From Kuschelorhynchus macadamiae (taxonomy: Eukaryota > Arthropoda > Insecta > Coleoptera > Curculionidae): a stretch of DNA of 64,000 nt. Position numbers and translations under genes: made by a program. The stretch lies in contig JAUTXW010001318.1 of assembly GCA_030620095.1 (NCBI GenBank), positions 496,001 through 560,000 of the forward strand, given 5' to 3'. This document shows positions 13,620 through 25,104 of this stretch, piece by piece; position 1 is the stretch's first letter, and every line of letters begins with the position of its first letter. The notes beneath the pieces were generated by a model, which was not told the DNA's origin, made no database searches, and worked only from the letters and a program-made list of their open reading frames with translations.

Positions 13620-14340
13620 GAACAGAGGTGTCGTCTTGTGCTCCCAAGTAGGTTGCATCTAAAGCGATTTAGTGCACCATAGTACCTACAGATGACGTCA
13701 CTGCTTGCCTATTTCCCTCATTGACTTTTAAAGTCGAACGACATGACACTTTGTTTGTTTCAGTGTTCAGGTATTTCGGTTTGAATACTAATACCCCCCC
13801 CCTAAGGAAATTGCCTGATGAGCCTTGCCGGGGCAGATACCATGGTAACAGAATGTCTTTTTGGTTCTGAAACAAACAAGCTCCATGTTTTGGTCGATTC
13901 TTGACACAATGGTGAAGAACAGCAAAGAAATTGATATTCCTCTGCTCTTCCATTCTGCATAGATGTGTCGTCTTGTGCTCCCAAGTAGATCGCATCTAAA
14001 GCGATTTAGTGCACCATAGTACCTACAGATGGCGCCACTAGTTACCTATTGGACTCTCAAAGTCGAATGACAACTAGTTACCTAATGGACTCTCAAGTCG
14101 AATGACATGACGCCTTGTTTGTTTCAGTGTTCGGGTATTTCAGCTGTAATACAGATGCCCCCAAGGAAATTGCCTGATGAGCCTTATCGGGGCAGATACC
14201 ACGGTAGCAGAATAGCTCCTTGATTCTGAAACAAAGCATCATGTTTTCATTATTTCTTAACACAATGGTGAAAAACCGCACAGAAATTGATATTCCTGTT
14301 CTCTTCTATTTTGCATAGATGTGTCATTTTGTGCTCCCCC
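13620..14340. repeat. Two tandem copies of a ~350-bp repeat
   Basis: Copy 1 runs from about 13620 to 13970 and copy 2 from about 13970 to 14340. Shared landmarks in order: 'gtgtcgtcttgtgctcccaagtag', 'gcatctaaagcgatttagtgcaccatagtacctacagatg', 'gtttgtttcagtgttc.ggtatttc', 'aaggaaattgcctgatgagcctt..cggggcagatacca', 'acacaatggtgaa', 'aaattgatattcct'. Copy 2 has an additional 40-bp internal duplication at about 14035-14105. The two largest minus-strand frames do not correspond between copies, so coding is unlikely. Confidence 0.8.
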
Positions 14341-14696
14341 AGATTTAACTTCAAACCCTCTTTTATCCAAAACTGCTGCTTTTACCGACAAATACTAAGA
14401 GTAACTTTTTTATGTAAAATTGAATGGAGAATAGTCCTGCCTAGTCAAAAATGACATAAAGAAGAATTAAATTCAGGAAGAACACTGTATGTGGCGCCCT
14501 CTAACATTAAATAAAAAACTAAGCTAATATTTGAATTTCTCGTCATCAATATACCCAGAATCTCAAATTTTGTCCAATTGTCATGTTCCTTAACAAAAAT
14601 ATAAGCAAAAAAACAAATAAAAATGTTCTTTGGACGCCCTGTATCTCAGAAACAAAGAATCACTCCTTAAAGTTTGCACAAGTACTTAAACGACAC

Positions 14697-14697
<1 letters not shown>

Positions 14698-14750
<53 letters not shown>
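14698..14750. repeat. (TA)n microsatellite
   Basis: Perfect TA dinucleotide run of about 52 bp. Confidence 0.95.
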
Positions 14751-14753
<3 letters not shown>

Positions 14754-15224
14754 TCAATTGGGAGCTGTTAGCGAAAGAGGAGAAAAATGACTTTGTGATA
14801 TAGATTATTGGTTACGTATTCGTTATGTCTATTGATTCATTTGATTTGTCAGCACGCTATTAAAGTATCTTGGCCCAGTATATTTCACTTTAATATTAAA
14901 TGATAAACTACCTTATACCTTAAAAGAAACCTGAGGTAAATGAACGTCCATCCGAACTAGCACACAACTTAACGTTTAATATTTTAGTATTCCCCTTTCA
15001 TGTCTGTCGTATTGATAAATGAAGAAAAGGTCTGAGCGAAGGGTAATCGCTTTTTGTAAAACGATAATTTAAGTTTATTATGTCATTCCAAATCATATAG
15101 ACAAAGTCCTCATTTTTTTTTCACATATATGTTCAAAAAAGTTTGGCATATTCAAATGTCGACTAATATTAGGCTAGGATAAATGCAAAATAGTAATGTT
15201 TTAATTTGAACATTTTTTTGCCTT

Positions 15225-15445
15225 TTTCATTATTATCCGATTAACTTCAAATTTCGGTCAAAAGTCAAGGATCATATGGGAATAAAATGCAATATGGTGA
15301 AACAAAATGGCGGCCTCACAAAATGTTGATAAAATGACTATTAAGAAACTACTCAGGTGTTTAATATAGACTAGTAAAATTTGAATGCGAATCCCGTATT
15401 GCAAAACAAAATGGCGGTCTAATAAAATGTTTAAATATTCGGTAA
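15225..15445 (-). repeat. Dispersed repeat R, reverse copy
   Basis: Reverse-oriented R phrases: 'ttcaaatttcggtcaaaagtcaaggatcatatggg', 'caatatggtgaaacaaaatggcggcc' and 'ttgcaaaacaaaatggcggtc'. Confidence 0.65.
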
Positions 15446-15739
15446 AATTCGGTTTATAGGAATAAAATCCTCTTTTTTTATCAAGGAAAATAAAATTTTA
15501 CATTATTAATTTTTTAATAGATTATGTAAATACAGTTCGGGGATATAAATATTAACAATATAATAGTAATAATAATAACAATAAAAATAATGGTAATAGT
15601 AATATAAGAATAAATTAAGAATAAATAAAAAATATACAGTAGGGAAGGAGCGGGCACAGAGGGCCGCTTAAGGATTTTTAGTGTACAAATCCATTAAAAA
15701 AATATATTAAAGTGGTTACTTTATTCATTTAAGACCAAA

Positions 15740-15962
15740 AAAATATTTTAAACAAAATGATATATGAATTACAATTGTTTTTTTAATACCCTGCGCTGGT
15801 CCTCTGTGCCCCCTAGCAATATTTTAAACAAAATGATATATGAGTTACAATTGTTTTTTTAATACCCTGCGCTGGTTCTCTGTGCCCCTAGCCATGGGGC
15901 ACAGAGGACCTAGTGCTGGGGCATAGAGGACCTAGTGTTGGGGCACAGAGGTCCTAGTACGG
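15740..15962. repeat. Array of GGGGCACAGAGGACC sites at the pogo-like element end
   Basis: A 72-bp tandem duplication (about 15747-15818 and 15820-15890) ends each time with a reversed site (GGTCCTCTGTGCCCC, GGTTCTCTGTGCCCC). Three forward sites follow: GGGGCACAGAGGACCTAG, GGGGCATAGAGGACCTAG and GGGGCACAGAGGTCCTAG. The same motif is in both TIRs (15652, 17695). Repeated subterminal copies of a TIR motif suggest transposase-binding sites; this is inference. Confidence 0.8.
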
Positions 15963-16087
15963 GGTGTTGGGATCATGCATTGAATAAACAATATTTGAAT
16001 AGGATTTTTACAAAAAGACTGATGGGTTGCAAAAATCGTTTATAGCAGCTTAACAGCTAACAAAAAATATTATTTTTAATAATATAT

Positions 16088-17597
16088 TTAAGAACATTTC
16101 AGACAAATAAATTCTGCATCGTCTTCTGACACTCCTGCGCAAGCGTCATGTGCCCAACCTTTGCAATTATGACATTGAATCCATCCCTCCCCTTCCCTTG
16201 ATTCGCCATACCTACTCGGACAATAAATGCATATGGTGTTAGTGTCTTCTTCTTCACTATCGCTACTTGAAACTTCCACCACTTTTTTTTGCGCAGTTTT
16301 CTTTTTTTTAATATTGCACTTTGAGTTTTGTTTTTACGGGCATCTGACTTTGGCTTTGGATAGCATTTTTGAAGGAAGTGTAACTGCAGCTCGATTGTGG
16401 TTCTTTGAATAAGCTTTGAGGTTCGATAGGCCTCTCGGTTTCTTGCTGTACCGGGACGTCTGTAACTTCAGCGGGCAAAAAACATTCGTCAGGAAATATT
16501 TCATTATTGAATGGATAAATTCCTGTCGTTTGAAAACCCTTTATGGCTTTTTTCAAGGTGGCAGCATGAAGAAATGCCTTTGAAAATATTTCTACGAGAT
16601 CCAGTGTTATTAGTGTGCCATAAGTCCCAGTGCAGTCAAGGGGCTGCAGGCGATGACTGGTGTGGGGCGGGAGAGAGACCATTATAATATTATTTTCCCT
16701 TGCTTTATTTATTGCGGCAAGCGTCCTATGACTATTGTGATTGTCAAGAATTAATAATATTTTCTCATCGGGACCGGGTTCCACATGGTTAATAAAGTGA
16801 TCTAAATACTTGACGAAATGATCGGAATCCATCCATCCAGAACCATTTGCATAGCCATCTGCACCCGGCGAACATCCTTTCATAAATAATGGGGTCGAGG
16901 AAAAACAAAAAACGGAGGGACGTAAGATCCTGCTGAAATCCCACAAACTGCAGTTACATTAAACCCACGTTCAGTGCTCACTATCCGCCCAACCTGCTTT
17001 TTTCCTTTTTTAGCTAGAATTTTTCTGGGTACAGGCACTGATTTAATCGCAGTCTCATCAATATTATATATTTGGCCTGGTTGAATATAGCTCTTCTCTA
17101 AAACTGATCGTACAACATCAAAAAACTTTTGAACCTGGGGCTTATTAAATCCTGCAGCTCGTGCTATGCTTGTGGCTTCGGGAGGTCTAGTAGAAAGTTG
17201 GGGATTTCGTTTTTAAACCCCGCCAACCAGTCACTACCAGCTAATTTGACGTTCTTATTAAATGGATGTTTCAAGCCCATATTTTCTGCCAGCTCAAATG
17301 CAAATCGACGAGCATCGAGAGGGGTTATTCCATAAAATCGCTTTTCTAGGTCTAGAATATGCTCCACTAGTTCAGTTTCTTGTTGGTCAGTAAACACTTG
17401 TTTAAAATGATCATTTCTTGGTATCTTTGGCATCATTTCATTATTTTTTTGGCGTAAAATACAAGTCTTAGGTATCTTAAAACGTTGAGCTGCTTGTCGA
17501 ACTGAAATTTCGTTTCGGTTGATCATTTCCAGTGCCCTGGTCATGTCTTCTTCTGCCCACGAAGGCTGGGGTTTTTGTTTACGTAGTTACGTACCAT
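16088..17597 (-). pseudogene. pogo/CENP-B-like transposase with PHD finger (broken)
   Basis: The likely start is ATG at 17597 (MVRNYV), followed by a small frameshift near 17580. Domains in order: psq-type helix-turn-helix (EISVRQAAQRFKIPKTCILR), CENP-B-like HTH (LDARRFAFELAENMG), DDE core with YNIDETAIKSV (first Asp, about 17070), LDNHNSHR (second Asp) and PPHTSHRLQPLD (third), and a C-terminal PHD-type zinc finger (C-x2-C, C-x2-C, H-x2-C, C-x2-C; 16088-16230). Breaks: frameshift near 16885 between PRPHY and MKGCSPG, a deletion after LQPLD of roughly 25 residues judged by family layout, and a frameshift in a poly-A tract near 16300. All three acidic residues survive, but no functional protein can be made. 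Confidence 0.88.
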
Positions 17598-17714
17598 CTA
17601 AAAACAATATTTTTTATGATAATATACACACATCACATAATTGGATTAATTCTAAGACACTTAAATTCATATTTAAGCACAGAGGACCATAAGCGGTCCT
17701 TTGTGCCCCAGTTG

Positions 17715-18182
17715 CAGAAAATAAATTTAAATTTCCCGCCACTCCACTGAATGTTTGTTTACACCCGAGTTAACCAACTTGTTTTTAAGTAAAAAAGTTG
17801 TGTTTTAGTAAGTTATAATAAGAAATAACAATACACGCATAATAACGCAATAATCACACTTGACAAAACTATAAAATTTAGCATGGCTTACCTTTATATA
17901 CCAATGTTTTGTTTGCTGCGACCTGCACACTGCACGAACATCGCTGTAACTGTCAGAAATATAAAAATACACCGCTAGCTTGCTATTTTTAACAACATTT
18001 AAGAGATGGCGCCACGTATAACAGAATAGATCGAGCGAGACCCTTTCTCCCCTACACACATTTTATATAACCATATAGTTGTTTGGTAAAAATTGAAAAT
18101 AAACTACAGATTAGATATAGCATTGATTTGTATAAATTTATTACCAAATAACTATAGGCATATGTTAACTGTGTTACCTGTA
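17715..18182. other. Short gap between elements
   Basis: No gene. A short inverted pair 'catatagttgtttggtaa' (about 18072) and 'ttaccaaataactatagg' (about 18141) may be the ends of a tiny hairpin element. Confidence 0.4.
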
Positions 18183-19139
18183 CAGGTATCCCGTTTTCGT
18201 TGTTTTTTATGGAATATCTCTCTTATTAGTAAAGATAGAGGGTTGCGGCTTTCGCGACATAGTGCTATTTTCTTGTGAAACGAAAGATGACCCAAACAAA
18301 ATTTTCATGGCCCCCTTCGTTTTTAAGATACAGTGTGCAATTGAAAATATTGCATTTTTGGGCCCCCCACGTACTTCGGTTATTGTTTAACTTATCGAAA
18401 TGGCAAAAACTGTCTCTGTTACAGTTTTCCACGTAGAATCCAGCGTCGTAGTCAGATTTTTTATATGAGCTGTCGTTTTTGAGATATAATACAAACTTAT
18501 AATTTTTCAAATGGAACACCCCGTATATTTTTATTTTATATTATTCAGTTTACAATAAGTTTCTGGTAATAGTATATACTTTTCTATTAAAATTGCCCAG
18601 TAATTTGCATTTTTTTAGAGATAGACTCAGTTTTTGGTAGTATGCTGGGATTGCTTACAAAACAAATGAATTTTTCAGGTGTATTTTATTTATCTTAGCA
18701 AGAATTTTTTTAAAAATTCTACAATAAATTATTACTTTTTATATCCTTGTTTTATACTATTTTACAAGAAATTTTCAAATTTTAGCAATTTAAAAATTAT
18801 AATGTAAATGTAAGTAGATTTGTAATAACTATCATAGCATTATTTATCTTACATTGTTATAATTTTAGCCTGTTGCGTTGAAGAGAAAAAAGAATTATTA
18901 TTAACCTGTTTTCTCTGCTAAACACATGAATCCATCAATCTTGAAAAGTATTATTAATTAAATAAAATGAACATGTTAATAATTCTACCTCTAAACAGCA
19001 ACTAACAACAGCGAGCACAAAAACTAATCCTACCACTAAATATCACTAAAATACACAGATAACTATACCCTAAAGATATTGCTCGAAATGATGTCCATTT
19101 TTCCTTAGGCAAAACCTGTACATAATTTTCGTATTCTTC

Positions 19140-19617
19140 TTAAGGCATTAAAAATACTAACCGGTTGTTGTTGCATTTCATCAAATGCCCTTCTTGTGGC
19201 TTCATTAAATCGGTTAAGGTGTCATGTCTTGTCCTATATATTTTGTTTTCTAAAGTACCCCACAGGAAGTTATCCAAAACCGAGAGATCTGGCGATCTAA
19301 CCGACCATCTTACATTTTCCAAGAAAAATATTTTCCAAATACTGCCTTATTCTACCGGAATTATAAGCAGGTGCTTCGTCCTGTTGAAAATATATGTCGC
19401 GTAAATAGACCAAAGCAGATCATCGAGTAATTCCGGTAGAATAAGTTCTAGTATTTGGAAATACCGATCTGTATCTAAGCTCCACTGGTATATACGATAC
19501 ATTATTTTTGAACCCAATATGAAACAAGAAATATTAATTTCAAACCTACCCTGTCGTTCGCGAGGAAACATTCGATGCTAGTTTTCTTGCGATCGGTATC
19601 TAGAATTATGCCTATTT
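19140..19617 (-). pseudogene. Element A transposase, middle and C-terminal part
   Basis: Reads PRERQGRF, then SCFILGSK, RYFQILELILPELLDDL, QQDEAPAYN (second catalytic Asp; the usual DGAPAH reads DEAPAY) and, after a frameshift, SVRSPDLSVLDNFLWGTLENK with the third Asp. Closest relatives in the window are the element C and F transposases. Several frameshifts and substitutions make it dead. Confidence 0.8.
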
Positions 19618-20363
19618 CCCAGATAGCAATTGTATATCCTTATCATATACTATGAATGTTCCTTTTTAGAATGAGCATGTGAAAAGAACGTCCTTTTTTT
19701 TCATTGCACATGTGCACGGAACGTCTAAAGAATAGATTACGTTCCACCCTCTTCCTGTGATATAGAGGTGACATTCAGGTCCTAAGTAATATTCTATTCA
19801 GGTGCGATTCACCTTCCCAGGGTGGTATACCATTTTTGTGCAAAAAAGGATATGACAAACATGTTCTTTTTTTTTGCTACGCACGTGTATAGAATGTCCA
19901 AGGAACATACTATTCATGTGAATTAAAGCTGATTAGACACGGGCTTAAAAATATTCTATTCATGTGCAAAGTATATTCTGAAATGTTCAGGCTGTCCCTT
20001 TTATTAATGAGTTTGCAGGCCCGTGCCCAGGATTTGCCAAAGGGGTTTTCAAGAGAGACAAAAAATCCTCACCTCCACGATACATGCATTTAAATTGACT
20101 GAAAAAGTTTCAAAATCATATTGGACACGACCTTGACTGTTTGCACGAGTGTAGGCAGGAGAGGGCAGCCACTACATCCCTCCTGAAAGTTGAATTTATA
20201 ATGAAATCGTTTACTAACACAAACTACTAAAATACCTACATGCTACTAGGTAAGAAAATGACGTTACCTATATATTTATGTTTTCAGCTAGGAAAATAAT
20301 AACACATACTTATCACGATAAAATCTTTTATTTCTACTAGGTAACATATAAAACAAATGTTCA

Positions 20364-20562
20364 TTAGGCCCCCTCGTCGTCTGCATTATTCTAAAAAAAA
20401 TAGGATTATCAGCAAAATAGGAAATATTTATAAACAAAATAATTAATCTTACCGTCCTGTTCTTTATTAATTTCATCCTCTCCTTCGCTTTTACTAGCCA
20501 GGTTTTAATGACATTGATAATTTCGATTTCCGTGGCGTCCTTATATTGCATTTTAACTGAAT
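20364..20562 (-). CDS. C-terminal exons of a DUF4806-type protein
   Basis: Exon 20453-20562 reads MQYKDATEIEIINVIKTWL and then VKAKERMKLIKNR, resembling the tail of DUF4806 proteins (an 'A-T-E-x-E-I ... I-K-x-W-L' helix). A 62-nt intron (20391-20452) has GTAAG and a polypyrimidine run before AG. Splicing to the exon at 20364-20390 keeps the frame and adds NNADDEGA and a stop. Function of the family is unknown. The join to the upstream exon at 21371 is not in frame by the obvious acceptor, so one splice site is misplaced or damaged. Confidence 0.55.
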
Positions 20563-21370
20563 CTAAAATAATACATTAACTCAATGCTAGTTAAAATTAC
20601 CTGTACTGATACAAAACTTTATATTTGACTAACAATACTTTTTTAACTTTTATTTTCAGTTATTTCATAGTGTTTGGTTATATAAATTAAAAGTATTAAA
20701 TACGTATTACAAATAGTTTGGTAATTTACAAAACATGCATACATTATACAGGATGAATAATATAAATTGAGTCAGTCATTTCTCTTTAAAACGATGCTTT
20801 TTGGAAAAAAAGGAAATGTTTCGAACAAAAGTTGTTTGGTGTCGACGGGGAAACCAAATTTAGGTACTTTTTTTGGACTATGACGTTCATTTTAAAATAA
20901 TTTTTTAACGGGACACCCTGTACATTGTTTTTTATTCTACATAAAAATTCCAAACATATCAGTTATAATATCCTATACCTAAATTTAACAGTTTTTGAAA
21001 TATTTACGTTTCAAATTTTGAACACTATGACTGTAAGGTTTGAATTGAAGCAATTCTGTTTCCTGTCTTAGTTTTTAATTATCTATTGCATGAGACTAGC
21101 TTCTTGTAAAAACTGTTAAATAAGATATTTAAAAAACTAAGGTAGGAATATGCAAATTATTTTGATCCAATTCAATCAGTTTACAATTTACTGTTAGTTA
21201 AAGTGTTAACAATTGAATTTTGATATAGGCCATATGCATGAAATTTTTTTAAAATTAACACAAAGTTTCTCCCTTGACAATGAATAAATTTTGGCTTTTT
21301 TTTAAATCATAGTTTTTAAAATAAATTATTTATGTCTCAGTTAAATGACTCATCCCGTATATTAAATTAC

Positions 21371-21549
21371 ATATTGCGAACTTTAGTACCTAAAATTCCA
21401 CAGGCCGATCCCAGCTTCTTAAAAGATTTCTTTTGCTTCATTCCATCCCATGAATACAGCTGTGCTACTTCATTGGAAATAACCCTATATAGGATTTTTG
21501 TTGTGGCCTGTGGCATTCCCGCACCTCCCACACGATTTAGTTCTAACAG
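21371..21549 (-). CDS. DUF4806 core exon
   Basis: A 59-codon exon that opens after a TTTTTAG acceptor (21552-21550) and ends before GTAATT (21370). It reads LLELNRVGGAGMPQATTKIL, then YRVISNEVAQLYSWDG and SFKKLGSACGIL. The order G-G, T-x-x-I-L, N-E-V-A, Y-S-W-x-G, F-K-K-L is the signature of the DUF4806 domain, common in insect proteins of unknown role. It sits inside transposon-like element B, so it may be element-encoded rather than a host gene. Confidence 0.6.
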
Positions 21550-21921
21550 CTAAAAATAAATTAGTATGAGTATTAAACCACTAGAATAAATAACAGGATT
21601 TCCCTCATGTAACATAATCCACCTTTCTGAGCCTTGAGTTATTGTTAAATTTGTAACTAAGTTAAATGCTTTCAAAATATTACCAATATTGACAATTTGT
21701 ACACTTCAGAAGTTATAGCAACTAACTTCTTTTCATTTCATCCTCTTTTAGGTTTTAATTTCCTTTTAAATAAACTTGTACGTCTATCATTTAACATGTT
21801 GTTACATTTATGGTTTCTTCAGATCGAGATTTAGGGGAAAATTCACTATCTGAGCTATAATAATATAATACTGGATCGGTTAGTTGACGACTTAAATAGT
21901 TAGGGCTATACCGGCTATATA

Positions 21922-24259
21922 CAGGGTGTCCCATTTTCGTAGGTTTTACGGGGTTTCCAGCTTATGAGTAGAGATAGAGAGATGCGGTTTTCGCGACACC
22001 GTGCTACTTTTCGATGAAACTAAAGAGACCGCAAACAGATTTGCCCTAACCATTTTAGTTTCCGTGCTACAGGGTGATTTTGAAAATTTGTCATTTTCGG
22101 ACACCCCCTGTAACTCAGCTATCGTAAAATATATTTAAAATGTTTCAACTGGTATTTATAGATTTTTTCACGTAGAATTCAGTGGCGTACTCAGATTTTT
22201 GCTGAGAGTCATAGTTTTTGACATATTGGCATAACCTACTATTTTTAAATGGGACACCCTATATATTATTTTTTCATCTTATTCCTCGTGTCGAGAGCTT
22301 TTCAAAAACATACCATAAGTCATATTTATTTTCATAAATAACATGAAAAAATGCATTTTTCTTTAAACGGATTTATGGCATAGCAGATCAATCGAAATAA
22401 GAGAAGGTGGCTGTGGAGCCATGGAAAAAGTTAACAAATATTTATTAACGAAATAACAAAGTAACAGCATCAGAAAAAATTAGGAAGTAGGTAAAAGGTA
22501 ATAATTATAATTTCATTAAAACTACAAATATTGTTCAAATTGTAGACCATTATGTGTCCTACAAGTGTGACAAACTTTAAAAATTCTTTTTAATGCATTT
22601 TCTATTGTAAATGACTATCTTTGTAACTCTGCAAAAGCGTTTTCGGTGGCCATTCTTAGTTGTTCTAAGTTTTCGTATCGCCTTACATAAACCTTGTTTT
22701 CTAAATAACCCCACAAAAAGAAATCTAAAACTGAGAGGTCAGGGGATCGTGGTGGCCAACGAACAGGTCCGTGTGTTCCTATCCATCTTCTAGGAAAATG
22801 GTCGTTAAGCCAGTTTTGACTTATTCTGGCATTGTGGGCTGGAGCTCCGTCTTGCTGGAAATAAATCCTATTTAGTTGAGCCAAGGGAACATCATCCAAA
22901 ATTCCTAATGCGTCTTTTAGGATTCGCACGTAACCAATCGAATTCAGATTTCCTTCATATATTTGGTAAACTCTTTTTCGGTTGAAAATAAAACAGGAGA
23001 CATTGAATCCAAATCTGCCCTGACGCTCCCTAGGAAAAATAACATGGTTGTTTTCTTGACTCCAAAATCGCGTGTTGTGTCTATTTAAAATCCCTGAACT
23101 AGTAAAATGTGCCTCGTTTGACCAAATAATCTTTTTTTCAAAATCGATATCTTCTGCCTTCATATTTATAAACCAATTGCAGAACTCCAATCTGCGCTCT
23201 GCATCACCAGGATGCAGATGATGCACAAGTTTGTATTTATAGGGTTTGAATTTGTGCTTTTTCAAAATTTTCTGCACTTTGGTTTTCGGTACACCCGCCT
23301 CTTCGTCTATTTTCCTGCAAGATGTTTCAGGAGCTGTCTGAACGAGGGTTAAAACGTTGACCTCAGATTCTTCGTTGTCTTTATTGTAAGTTCGCGATCG
23401 AGGCTTGTTAAAAGATCCATATTGGCAAAGATTATTTTTAATTTTTTGAAAAATTCTTTTTTCTGGTTGTCTTCTCTCGGGATATCTAAGATAAAATAAA
23501 GCGAACCAATAAAGTCAAAATGCAGGAAGATAAAAAAGAACTAACCTGTTCAGATAAAGCTCTGCCGCCTGATCTGCATCTTCATTAGACAATATAAAAC
23601 ACGCGTTCATATCATATTTCTCAAAATATTCAAATTTTTGATTCTGAGCCATATTAAAAACAATAATTATAATAGACGTCAAGAAAAATTTAAACGCAAT
23701 AATGCCAAAAATGACAGCAGTAATGGCTGCCTGATCATATTTTTGTTGGCGTTGCCATGGCTACCACAGCCACCTTCTCTTATTTCGATTGATCTGCTAT
23801 GCCATAAATCCGTTTAAAGAAAAATGCATTTTTTCGTGTTATTTATGAAAATAAATATGACTTATGGTATGTTTTTGAAAAGCTCTCGACACGAAGAATA
23901 AGATGAAAAAATAATATATAGGGTCTCCCATTTAAAAAATAGTAGGTTATGCCAATATGTCAAAAACTATGACTCTCAGCAAAAATCTGAGTATGCCACT
24001 GAATTCTATGTGAAAAAATCTATAAATACCAGTTGAAACATTTTAAATATATTTTACGATAGCTGAGTTACAGGGGGGGTCCGAAAATGACAAATTTTCA
24101 AAATCACCCTGTAGCACGGAAACTAAAATGGTTAGGGCAAATCTGTTTGCGGCCTCTTTAGTTTCATCGAAAAGTAGCACGGTGTCGCGAAAACCGCATC
24201 TCTCTATCTCTACTCATAAGCTGGAAACCCCGTAAAACCTACGAAAATGGGACACCCTG
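21922..24259 (-). mobile_element. Element C: mariner-like (D41D) transposon with ~500-bp TIRs
   Basis: TA duplications at 21920-21921 and 24260-24261. TIRs start CAGGGTGTCCCATTTTCGTA and extend about 500 bp inward (left to about 22425, right from about 23752) with few differences. A single transposase gene lies between them on the minus strand. It is inserted in an intron of the DUF4806-type gene of element B. Confidence 0.92.
22522..23652 (-). pseudogene. Element C transposase, two exons, near-complete
   Basis: ATG at 23652. Exon 1 (23652-23546) encodes MAQNQKFEYFEKYDMNACFI and ends AG|GTTAG. A 60-nt intron (23545-23486) ends TCTTAG, and exon 2 continues YPERRQPEKRIFQKIKNNL. The join is supported by the unspliced homologue in element E. 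Catalytic segments: IWSNEAHF, where the first Asp is now Asn (GAC to AAC type change); FQQDGAPAH; and SPDLSVLDFFLWG with the third Asp 41 residues after the second. A TAG at 22617-22615 stops the frame after 325 residues, yet the same frame continues with family-like sequence to a stop at 22522, giving about 356 residues versus 355 in element E. The lost Asp and early stop mean it is inactive. Confidence 0.88.
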
Positions 24260-24423
24260 TACAGAAGCATTTTTGGGAGGGTTTAAAGATTTACTTAAAT
24301 TAATTGGACCCTGTTGCTTTTTTGTAAATCTATATGTTTAAAATAACAGTAAACACAAACCTATCAAATATTAAGAAATAATTAATAATGCTACAAAATA
24401 ATTATAATTAAAGCCAATCTCAC

Positions 24424-24496
24424 CTGATTTTTTTTGTTCAAACACTTCAAACCGGAGGTAAACTAAATTTTTACACACTCTTCGTAATAGCGTCCC
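24424..24496 (-). CDS. Possible upstream exon of the DUF4806-type gene
   Basis: 73 nt between a TTTTTGCAG acceptor and a CAG|GTGAG donor, open in one frame (GTLLRRVCKNLVYLRFEVFE), like the coiled segment that precedes DUF4806 in such proteins. Another exon must lie between this and 21549 because the phases differ. Element C is inserted in the intervening intron. Confidence 0.4.
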
Positions 24497-24898
24497 CTGC
24501 AAAAACAGGCGTGGAAAATAACTAAGAATTTAAGGTTAGGTCAAGAATCATCTCTTCTTCTACTTTACTTTACAAGTTGATCACTAACAGTCAGGTACGT
24601 GAAAGACATCTTTTTTAATTTGACTACGACCATATTCCAAAAGGCACATGAATAGAACGTTCTTGTCTTACGTAAAAAAAGTACTCATTTGCGGAATATG
24701 AAATTCATATGCGTAGGACATTCTATAATTAGGTTATATTTACGGAAAATTCTATGTACGTTCCAATCACATTCCCTAAAGTATATATTAAATGGTAGAT
24801 GCATAACATATGCTAAGAAAGTTAGTACACGAATATTCGAAAAAGCATCTTTGAGGAATATTCTTTGTACGTACAATGTTCCAAAATTGTTATCTGGG

Positions 24899-25104
24899 TT
24901 AATACTCCGGCGCTACTTATATATGCCTCATCGAACCATATTACTTTTCTATAAAAGTCAGGGTCATTATCGCGTTTTTCTAGACACGTTACAGAAAATC
25001 ATGCGATGCTGCTTCTCGCCCGGATGTAAATGTTGCACCAATCTGAATTTAAATGGTTTATAACCTTGTTTCCTTAAACAATTTTATACCCGGCTTTTTG
25101 GAAC
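24899..25104 (-). pseudogene. Element A transposase, N-terminal part
   Basis: Reads LRKQGYKPFKFRLVQHLHPGE and then, after a frameshift, DNDPDFYRKVIWFDEAYISS, where the family has IWSDEA (first catalytic Asp retained). It ends in the codons for GV at the junction with element B (24898), exactly where the middle part at 19617 continues with NRHN. Confidence 0.8.

Larger units (their letters stand above)
15637..17714 (-). mobile_element. pogo/CENP-B-type DNA transposon, decayed
   Basis: About 2.08 kb. The left end (TA|CAGTAGGG..GGGCACAGAGGGCCGC, with about 7 extra bases inside) matches the right end read in reverse (CAACTGGGGCACAAAGGACCGC); a TA precedes the left end. It contains a pogo-type transposase pseudogene on the minus strand and an array of GGGGCACAGAGGACC-like sites beside the left end. 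Exact termini are uncertain by a few bases. Confidence 0.75.
19618..24898. mobile_element. Element B: TIR element carrying DUF4806-type exons, inserted in A
   Basis: Starts CCCAGATAGCAATT (19618) and ends AATTGTTATCTGGG (24898), an inverted pair with one mismatch. Subterminal regions on both sides carry repeated GAACGT/GAATGTTC-like motifs near CACATG (19660-19960; 24640-24890). Host A sequence around it (left cctattt, right ttaatac) suggests a 2-3 bp target duplication. Without element C it is about 2.94 kb. It holds at least three exon-like segments of a DUF4806-type gene on the minus strand. Superfamily not identified; no transposase seen. Confidence 0.65.

Noticed and set aside
13830..13870. 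Full hammerhead ribozyme in the 350-bp repeat
   Set aside because: The CTGATGAG and stem II are present but GAAA is absent (AGAT), so I list it only as a weak observation.
13802..14281. Minus-strand ORFs in the 350-bp tandem repeat
   Set aside because: The frames do not correspond between the two copies and resemble no family.
16227..17335. Plus-strand ORFs across the pogo-like gene
   Set aside because: Antisense frames of the transposase and its PHD finger, which explain the sequence better.
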